DNA from: Micropterix aruncella | Lineage: Eukaryota; Arthropoda; Insecta; Lepidoptera; Micropterigidae | Reading direction: 5' to 3' | Assembly (NCBI GenBank): GCA_944548615.1 | Contig: OX155960.1 | Coordinates: 29,358,056 to 29,422,055 of the forward strand | DNA length: 64,000 bases | Part shown: positions 57,770 to 64,000 of the stretch, piece by piece | How positions within the stretch are numbered: position 1 is the first letter of the stretch | How the letters are laid out: every line of letters begins with the position of its first letter | Program-made: the position numbers and the translations under genes | Notes under the pieces: generated by a model | Told to the model about the DNA's origin: nothing | Seen by the model: only the letters and a program-made list of their open reading frames with translations | Databases searched by the model: none

Positions 57770-58000
57770 ACGGTAGGTAAAATATCGGTAACAAACAATA
57801 TTAGCGATATTTTACCTACCGCTAGATGGAGCATAGTATTAATGCTTATATGCTATTTTTCGGAAGAAAAAAAATAAAATTAAAAAAAAAGGTATTTTTC
57901 AAAAAAATATAAATTTACACAATTTTTTAATAAACAGTTGCTTACTTGCTCGTACTGATTCACCCCCTTCAAGGATGCCGGTTAATTAAAACTCATTCTG

Positions 58001-58353
58001 TTAACCTCACCTAGAGACGTGCATGCTCACACTTAGTTAGGTGAGATTTATCAGCAATGGTTTCTAATAGTTTGGCAAAGTCATAAAATCATAAACAATT
58101 TGTCATAGAATAGAATAAAGTAAATATAATAATAACGTAATGGTGTCTTAAACGATAAACTGTAAATATAGACATAAGATTACTGTTTAGGATATGTAGA
58201 AATAAATTGAAAAAAAAAAGCATAATAACTGGCTTATTGGTTAAACATTTTAATACATATACACCAAATGAAAAAAACTATATTTTCTAATAATAGAATG
58301 TATACATTTTATTATTCGATTTAATTACTTTACTATACCATTTTTATTCTATA
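58001..58353. other. AT-rich spacer
   Basis: Nothing recognised. Confidence 0.35.
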
Positions 58354-58400
58354 CAGGGTGAGTTTTTAATTAAAGACACTTTGAAGTGGGTGACATCCTA
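58354..58400 (+). mobile_element. CAGGGTGAG-family end fragment
   Basis: TA then CAGGGTGAGTTTTTAATTAA, and GAAGTGGGTGACATCC. Only the left terminal part is recognisable. Confidence 0.55.
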
Positions 58401-58665
58401 TGCTAGCCTTCATATACTAACATTCGCAGAATATGCCTCTTAGCTGATGGTATGGAGAAAAACGCGTGATGGAGTCTCTAGCACCGATACAAGGAGTGTG
58501 ATTTTTTTATTTTATTTCGGAAAAAAACAGTGAAAATCAAAGTAACATTAGTCGTCCTAAATAAATCATACACCGAAATCAATTCCACTTACTAGGTATA
58601 CCCCCCTCTTGTAATAATTTAAAAAAATATGTTGTGGAGGTGTAAGGAGGGAGAGGATACAAATA

Positions 58666-58910
58666 CAGGGTGAGTATTTGATTAATAAGCAAGTTTTGAG
58701 TAAAATTTTTGAGAAAAACCTTTGGTAAATATGAAAAACTTGACTGATAAATAAAAGTTTGACACGCCTTGAGCGCGCTATCTAGCAATAGGTAAAATGC
58801 AGCGAATAAACTCTAAACGCGATATTTTACCCACCGCTAGATGGCATAGCGCGTTCAATTCTTTTTGTACTATTTTTCAAAACACTTTGATGAAAACGAT
58901 CTGGAAAAAG
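58666..58910 (+). mobile_element. CAGGGTGAG-family MITE (left arm and centre)
   Basis: TA then CAGGGTGAGTATTTGATTAA, and GAGCGCGCTATCTAGCAATA near 58771 paired with CCACCGCTAGATGGCATAGC near 58830 around a worn centre. The right arm is absent, replaced by the GC-rich repeat at 58915. Confidence 0.6.
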
Positions 58911-58914
58911 ATCA

Positions 58915-59165
58915 CTGGTAAGCCCCGGTGAAGCCTCTCGCCCCCCCCCCCCGCTGCCTGTCTATCAGATTTGGATGAATTTCTCCGCCCTCTAATCTGG
59001 TTCTAGATTCGAAGTCACCCCCGCTACACTAGTACTCTCAGTTCTGATCTCTACATGTACCTGCTGTTAGCGGTAAATTTGCCGTGGACCCGTGGCGCCC
59101 TTTTCCAGCACCTCACTCGGGATCGGGTGGCCAACGGGTCGTTTCTAAGGATGTAAGACTAATGG
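58915..59165 (-). repeat. GC-rich dispersed repeat, copy 8 (partial)
   Basis: TTCTCCGCCCTCTAATCTGG, GATTCGAAGTCACCCCCGCT, GACCCGTGGCGCCCTTTTCC and CTCGGGATCGGGTGGCC follow the reverse order of copies 1, 4 and 7. A 14-base C run lies at 58941-58954. Confidence 0.5.
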
Positions 59166-59440
59166 TTCCGCGCAGCTTTGGACTGATGGCTTGTCTGAGT
59201 CTTTTTGGGTCTGTTCAACTCACGGTTTAGCTTACATTCTGTAGCGTGCTCTACCAGCAACTGCAACCGGCAGTCGAAGGGAGTTGGGATCGGAAGTGTG
59301 GGTCCAGGGGAACACCTCGGGCGGAACTGGGTGGTTAGCACACCGGGCTGTCAACTTAGTTTACCCAATACGGGGAAGTTTGGAGACATACGCTTTCTAA
59401 GAAGCTGAGATAGCTGTTGACCTGGCGTACCCTATCCTTA
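59166..59440 (+). repeat. GC-rich dispersed repeat, fragment 9
   Basis: CGCGCAGCTTTGGACTG and GGGTCTGTTCAACTCACGGT resemble the 5' part of copy 3 (about 13385-13432). The remainder to 59430 has no clear match. Confidence 0.4.
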
Positions 59441-59699
59441 AAAAATCGGTTGTCTGTAAAGTCGGTTTACTGACGATAGTTGAGCGTGACAACATCATAA
59501 GAAAATACTGATGGAATGGTTGCATTTGAAGCAGTTTCATTTAAGATTCTGATATTGTTTATTACAAACACCCAAAAATATATGCTTTTATACTCACCGA
59601 TTTGACTACAACATATAAATGTATAGCAGTAGAATTGTTTATTGTTTAAAGTATATTGTTTTTTTTTTAATTTGAAAGTTTGAAATCTCAAACTGTTAA

Positions 59700-59880
59700 A
59701 TAACGGTTTGAGAAGCGTTTGAGCACGCTGCGCTATCTAGCGGTAGATAATACGTCGTAAATAAACAATATCAGCGACATTTTACCAACCGCTAGATAGC
59801 GCATCGTAATGATAGCTTTTCAAAGTTTTTAAAAAAAAAATAAAAGTTGCCTACTTTGTTGCACTTCGTTGTACCCCCAA
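59700..59880. mobile_element. CAGGGTGAG-family MITE (centre and worn right arm)
   Basis: CTGCGCTATCTAGCGGTAGA near 59728 pairs with AACCGCTAGATAGCGCATCG near 59788, with AATAAACAATATCAGCGACA between. The right arm (AAAGTTGCCTACTTTGTTGC) is worn and the left arm is missing. Confidence 0.6.
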
Positions 59881-60650
59881 GAAAATTGTCCGTTCAGTAA
59901 TAACATTCCGTATATCAAGAATACATATAAAATTATGTGAAGAATTTAAATCAATCTAGTGATTTTCATTCGTACTATTTTAGACTGAGGTTAGTAAATG
60001 ATTCTTGTCGCAACCGGTAGATGGCAGCATTTATATTGAATAATAAATATAATAAATGGAACGCCTCAGAGCGAGGTAACGCCGCATGAGTCATGTTTTT
60101 TCGTGCGTGCAGCAGGCTCCATCGATTTATAAGACGTTGTCACGTCAAAAATGCTACGATACGACATTAGTTTCATGGATGTTTGCTTTTTTGTTTGCGA
60201 GATATGAGGTGATATTGTTTCAAATTGTTTCAACTCCTAGGTCTCCTCTACGTATGATTATGATGACGTATGAGTATGTGCGGATGAATACGTATGAATT
60301 ATGAGTAGGTATGTATGTATGAGTATGTACGTATGAATATGACTTGTATGTACGTACATGACATTATGCATAGAGGCATTGAATGTCTTCGGATGACGAG
60401 TTAGTCGTGAAGAAACATTTAGAGTTAATATACTGAGTATCGCAGAGCTTTCCATATTAGTAGAGGGTCGAACGGGTCCACGTAGCATGGGTCCGATGGC
60501 CAGTTTGTGTTTTTTGTTAGGCGAAACTCACGGTAGTGCGCCATTGTAACTGCTTTAAGCCCTTAGTCGGACCTTAGTCGGCTGTGCATCTGTGCAACCG
60601 GCTAATCACCGGAGGAGTCTCGAAACGTATGTTGCTAAGACGGTGCGGGT
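59881..60650. other. Spacer with (TATGAG)-like degenerate repeats
   Basis: TATGAGTATGTNCG-type words repeat at 60268-60350. The piece 60500-60650 is GC-richer and contains a duplicated CCTTAGTCGG (about 60561 and 60572). No gene recognised. Confidence 0.35.
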
Positions 60651-60860
60651 TGTTAACTACTATATACACGGGTGAACCCGACAACACAGGAATCTATAAC
60701 GACATCATGTCATTCTGTCTTTCATGGAGTGAGCGTAATGACTTAATAGACAACACAATTATACTATCCGCATTACAAAGGGCGAGTCAGGTAATTTTTC
60801 ATCGAAATCGTGCTGTCTCTTTCGCACTTGCACGGCCTTATGGAGCGATACCTGTAACCG
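60651..60860 (-). repeat. GC-rich dispersed repeat, copy 10 (3' end)
   Basis: TGTTAACTACTATATACACG then hairpin CGGG-TGAA-CCCG, and TTCTGTCTTTC and GGAGTGAGCGTAATGACTTA as in copy 7. The rest has decayed or is absent. Confidence 0.5.
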
Positions 60861-61095
60861 TAGTGTAGGTAGTTTTACGCATACAAAAGGAATGTCGATA
60901 AAGTAATGAAACGAGGGAAATAAATATTATTTCAGTATTGTTTCATTACGATAAATATTAAATAAGTTAAAAATATAAATATTGATATTGAATGATTAAA
61001 ATAAAAATATAAAAGTATCAAATTTATAATAGTTGACAATAAAATAATTGTTATACAAAAAAAAAAAAAAACTAAACAAAGAAAGTCAGCAAGCT

Positions 61096-61415
61096 ATTCA
61101 TATTCGTCTTCACTGTCACTATCGTCTTGTAGATTAATAACATGACAATGGGTGTCAATTATATGTGCTTTGGCCAGGTCTTCGTTCGGGAGATTTTCGA
61201 ATTCTATTCCGAATTCGATCTAGAGTTCGTTCGCTCGTTCCACAAACTAATGCTGCCAATTTTCTTGGTTGTTGAAAATCAATTTTCCATATGACATCAG
61301 GGTCTTCTTTCAACTTATGCAACCACTTATAAATGTTGAGAATGAGCTGCCGGCTTTGCTGGTCAACATCACTTCTTAACTTGGTCAAATTAGTTATGCA
61401 AAAATCTTCCATCAT
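61096..61415 (-). pseudogene. Internally deleted transposase: HTH start and acidic C-terminus
   Basis: The first frame runs 61415-61155 (86 residues, MMEDFCITNLTKLRSDVD...). Residues 20-30 (SRQLILNIYKW) and 50-67 (RKLAALVCGTSERTLDRI) look like the N-terminal helix-turn-helix of Tc1/mariner/IS630-type transposases. After a frameshift near 61190, another frame gives EDLAKAHIIDTHCHVINL then QDDSDSEDEYE and a stop at 61096, an acidic tail like those of transposases. The whole DDE catalytic part between them is missing, so this is a miniature derivative. It sits between the 250-bp TIRs at 59441 and 62661. Confidence 0.5.
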
Positions 61416-61721
61416 GATGTAGATTCACAAATAGAGTTCGTATAACGAATGAGTTATGCTCTTTGACATTAAGCCTTTTATAGTAGATTATTTTGTTATC
61501 AATAATGCCTAATGACCTACATAATACGTACAATAATTATAGTAGACGAAAACTAATTTGGCAAAAGTGTCGTTAAAATGTCATAAAATGTCGAAATCGA
61601 ACTGTTACGGTTACCACAATTAATAGTCCTAATCGGTTAGCTACTTACCACCTATTACGGTATTTACTCACCGCTTTTGGCTAAATCTAGGAATTTTATC
61701 TATCTATCTAATTTTAGCAGG

Positions 61722-61878
61722 TAAAAGTCTTTTCATTTTTTGGATTAATATATAGCCTATGACACTCACAAATAATGTGGCTTTCTATTGGTAAAAGAAT
61801 TTTCAAAATCGGTTCAGTAGATCCAGAGATTACTTCCTACAATGTCACAAACTTTACCTCTTTATAATATTAGTATAG
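61722..61878 (-). mobile_element. Helitron 5'-end fragment, reversed (1)
   Basis: The reverse complement of 61861-61878 reads TCTATACTAATATTATAAAG, a Helitron 5' end. It is followed by TTGTAGGAAGTAATCTCTGG and CTGAACCGATTTTGAAAATT. Only the 5' ~155 bases are present. Confidence 0.65.
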
Positions 61879-62196
61879 AAGTATAGATTACGATACGGTC
61901 GTGGTTCCATACCTATGTCGTATTATCTCTTTAACTATTTATGCAGTAAAAGGGAAAAGTCTTTTGTTTTAAACACTTGAGACGATAAATTTACTTATTT
62001 TCATAAGAATTCATAATTAATAAAAATAAAAGTTAGACATATGCTGTCGCTGAATTTTTTGTAGGCATTATCAAGCTCTACAACTTTTCTCTATAACTTA
62101 ATCATATATCTCTCATCGTTAAGGCAGCGTTAGTTAGAAACGTTTTTGTTCGACCGCTTATTCTCCGACTTACTATACAAATCCGACAACCACGAA

Positions 62197-62343
62197 AAAG
62201 TCTTTTCATTTGTCGGATTAATATATAACTTATGACACTCACAAATAATGTCGCTTTCTATTGGTAAAAGAATTTTCAAAATCGGTTCATTAGATCCAGG
62301 GATTACTTCCTACATCACAAACTTCTTCATAATATTAGTATAG
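62197..62343 (-). mobile_element. Helitron 5'-end fragment, reversed (2)
   Basis: Same as 61722-61878 with few differences (both have CTATTGGTAAAAGAATTTTC and CACTCACAAATAATGT), ending TATTAGTATAGA at 62343. The two lie about 470 bases apart in the same orientation. Confidence 0.65.
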
Positions 62344-62661
62344 ATAAATATTTTATCGACATGGTACCATTCCTATGTTAACTGTCTCTAATTGCCTTCT
62401 AAGAGATTTCAAACTTTCAAATTAAAAAAAAAACAATAATCTTTAAACAATAAACAATTATACAATTATACTGCTATACAATAATACATTTACATGTTAA
62501 ATCGGTGAGTATAAAAGCATATATTTTTGGGTGTTTGTAATAAACAATATCAGAATCTTAAATGAAACTGCTTCAAATGCAACCATTCCATCAGTATTTT
62601 CTTATGACGTTGTCACGTTCAACTATCGTCAGTAAACCGACTTTACAGACAACCGGTTTTT

Positions 62662-63044
62662 TATCTAATAATCGTTTTTATACTAGAAACGGCTTGGAGG
62701 ATTATAGAATCTGCAAAACATTTATTTAAGCACAGCAAGTCGTTTTGTTTCAATTCTCCTAGTACCGAGGTAAGATGAAACAGCTATAAATATAATTATT
62801 AATTGCTCACTTTTCAATCAGAATTACATTGTTTTAAGTATGACGAGTTAAAATAAATTAAATTGGGAATTTCAGAAACAAAACGAATTTCCCATTATTC
62901 TGACAAACAACTATGGCAAATTTTCTCTCTACTAGTGCAGGCTTCGTGATTTGCACTCTAGGCATTGCACCTACCACCCACTTTTTTTTCAATCTGCTGT
63001 TCACTCACAGCTGATCAATCAGCCAATTTTTAAGAATCAGGAAA
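62662..63044. other. Spacer
   Basis: TTTGTTTCAATTCTCCTAGT near 62746 matches TGTTTCAATTCTCCTAGGTC near 63824, and a shorter form lies near 60225. No gene. Confidence 0.35.
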
Positions 63045-63269
63045 TCACATGTCGTATTTTACTGCCATATTATAAGGCAGTAATCGTACTTCTTTTGTAG
63101 GTAATTCAAAATTTGCATCAGAGCAAAATAGAAGTAAATCAAATATGTTTTCCTCTGCCTCGGAGAAAACGATTAGACTTTGATGTCTCACTGATGAAGG
63201 CTTCGATGATTCGCCTGTCTCAAACGCTTTTTTATTTTGAATAAAACGGTACAGAAAAGTATAGTTCAA
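63045..63269 (-). pseudogene. pogo/Tigger-type transposase fragment
   Basis: 74 residues. VFSEAEENIFDLLLFCSDAN followed by FELPTKEVRLLPYNMAVKY matches the second DNA-binding helix-turn-helix (CENP-B-like) of pogo/Tigger transposases, usually (F/L)(T/S)xEEExxLxxYIxxxxxxGFxLTxxxVRxLAYxLAxxN. The preceding ETGESSKPSSVRHQS fits the linker before this domain. The DDE catalytic domain is not found downstream and the frame stops at 63045, so it is a dead fragment. Confidence 0.55.
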
Positions 63270-64000
63270 GTCATAGCTCTTAGCGTCATTGCGTAGACTC
63301 TTATTGCGTAGAGTAACTTCTTAAGCGGTGAGCTCGTATATTTCTCTGCTAGCCATACACCTCTATCCGTTTCCTATTGTAATTATTTGGCATCTGAAAT
63401 AAAACAAACACAAACCTTGCAAACTGTAAACAACACTACAAACAATGTAATCGAGGTAAGTTGAAGCACTATTTCAACTAGCCTCGGTTCCAATAATGCG
63501 ATGTCGCTTCATTCAAAAAATTCCAATGATAAAATGCTTTGCAAACTAGCAAAATCAATATAACAAGTCAAATGCTGAGTTGTTAAGAATCCAAACAATG
63601 CATGTATCGCTTCGTTATACACGTAAACAAGGAAAGTAAACCTCAATGAAAAATACGAAAAAAACTTACTTTTAGCATTTTTTTGGCACTAGTGTTATTG
63701 TGACGCGACCTCTCCCGCAACAGCTCTAGAGTGACAGGTGTTGAACGAACGATAAAATAGCGGCATTGACAGCTCCCCAACGATCACAGATACCTAGAAC
63801 ATTGCACTGTTTCAACTTATCTCTGTTTCAATTCTCCTAGGTCTCCCATATATACGTCTCTTATATACATACAAGTTAGGTTAGTAATTCAACCCTTCAT
63901 CCTTTCATGATAACTTATGACGTTACTTACCAGATCCTTGATATTTCCTCACTGCGTACAAAATAGTTTGTAAGAGAAAACACAGCCCAAGATAGACCCG
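63270..64000. other. Spacer with short inverted repeats
   Basis: CGAGGTAAGTTGAA (63452-63465) pairs with TTCAACTAGCCTCG (63473-63486) as a small hairpin. TCTCTGTTTCAATTCTCCTA recurs near 63820. These are probably MITE remnants. No gene is seen before the window ends. Confidence 0.4.

Larger units (their letters stand above)
59441..62661. mobile_element. Candidate DNA transposon with ~250-bp TIRs, ~98% identical
   Basis: 59441-59690 is the reverse complement of 62402-62661. Over the outer ~165 bases I count three mismatches; the inner part has small indels around an (A)n stretch. Ends read AAAAATCGGTTGTCTGTAAA and, inverted, AAAAACCGGTTGTCTGTAAA. Between them lies a shortened transposase-like gene on the minus strand (61096-61415), plus a MITE copy, a GC-rich repeat piece and Helitron ends. 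Alternatively the arms are two separate solo copies that happen to face each other. No exact TSD was seen. Confidence 0.55.

Noticed and set aside
60251..60488. Possible CRISPR-like or satellite array from TATGAG words
   Set aside because: Units differ in length and sequence, spacers are not unique, and CRISPR is not expected in an insect nuclear genome. It is a degenerate microsatellite.

Overview
This window looks like intergenic or intronic DNA from an insect, most probably a moth or butterfly. The basis is indirect: it is AT-rich, has no operons or bacterial-style genes, and is packed with non-LTR retrotransposon tails, TA-target MITEs, Helitron ends and (TA)n arrays of the kind I associate with Lepidoptera. 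No conserved host gene confirms the species. The only candidate host coding sequence is a small membrane-anchored protein near 52.7-53.2 kb, followed directly by a broken tandem copy of its 3' part. Everything else that codes is transposon-derived.

Layout. 0-5 kb: AT-rich DNA, a tRNA-like remnant, a 138-bp-period duplication, and a 1.55-kb element with long diverged terminal inverted repeats (TIRs). 5.9-6.8 kb: a miniature LTR retrotransposon with a 5-bp target-site duplication (TSD), a partial gag, and LTR segments identical over 127 bp. 7-21 kb: LINE tails, several copies of a GC-rich dispersed repeat ending in a CGGG-TTCG-CCCG hairpin, a 1.5-kb TIR element flanked by TA, a frameshifted LINE reverse transcriptase (RT), three MITEs, and what may be the two ends of a ~7-kb TIR element (14392/21370). 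21-33 kb: AT-rich spacers, a LINE 3' end with an intact RNase H domain, two further LINE RT remnants, a 5S-rRNA-derived SINE, and a LINE cut off just upstream of its YADD motif. 33-42 kb: more GC-rich repeats, three (TA)n arrays, a perfect 100-bp inverted repeat next to one of them, decayed RT, and a dispersed AT-rich repeat interrupted by a LINE with an 8-bp TSD. 43-50 kb: a LINE fragment carrying a hAT-like insertion, then a long open frame of a LINE with a restriction-like endonuclease (47.26-49.86 kb). 52-54 kb: the host-like gene and its tandem copy. 54-64 kb: a pogo-type MITE; a nested structure (MITE containing (TA)n containing a 2.26-kb Helitron that carries a broken zinc-finger gene piece and RepHel remnants); then a pair of ~98% identical long inverted repeats 3.2 kb apart, with a shortened transposase gene between them.

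The parts do not form a pathway. They form a stratigraphy: target-site duplications and interrupted elements allow relative dating of insertions. The most useful observations are the gene-fragment-carrying Helitron nest, the perfect 100-bp hairpin, the recent mini LTR element, the long RLE-LINE frame, the tandem duplication of the host-like gene, and the GC-rich repeat family with a conserved terminal hairpin, which I cannot classify.
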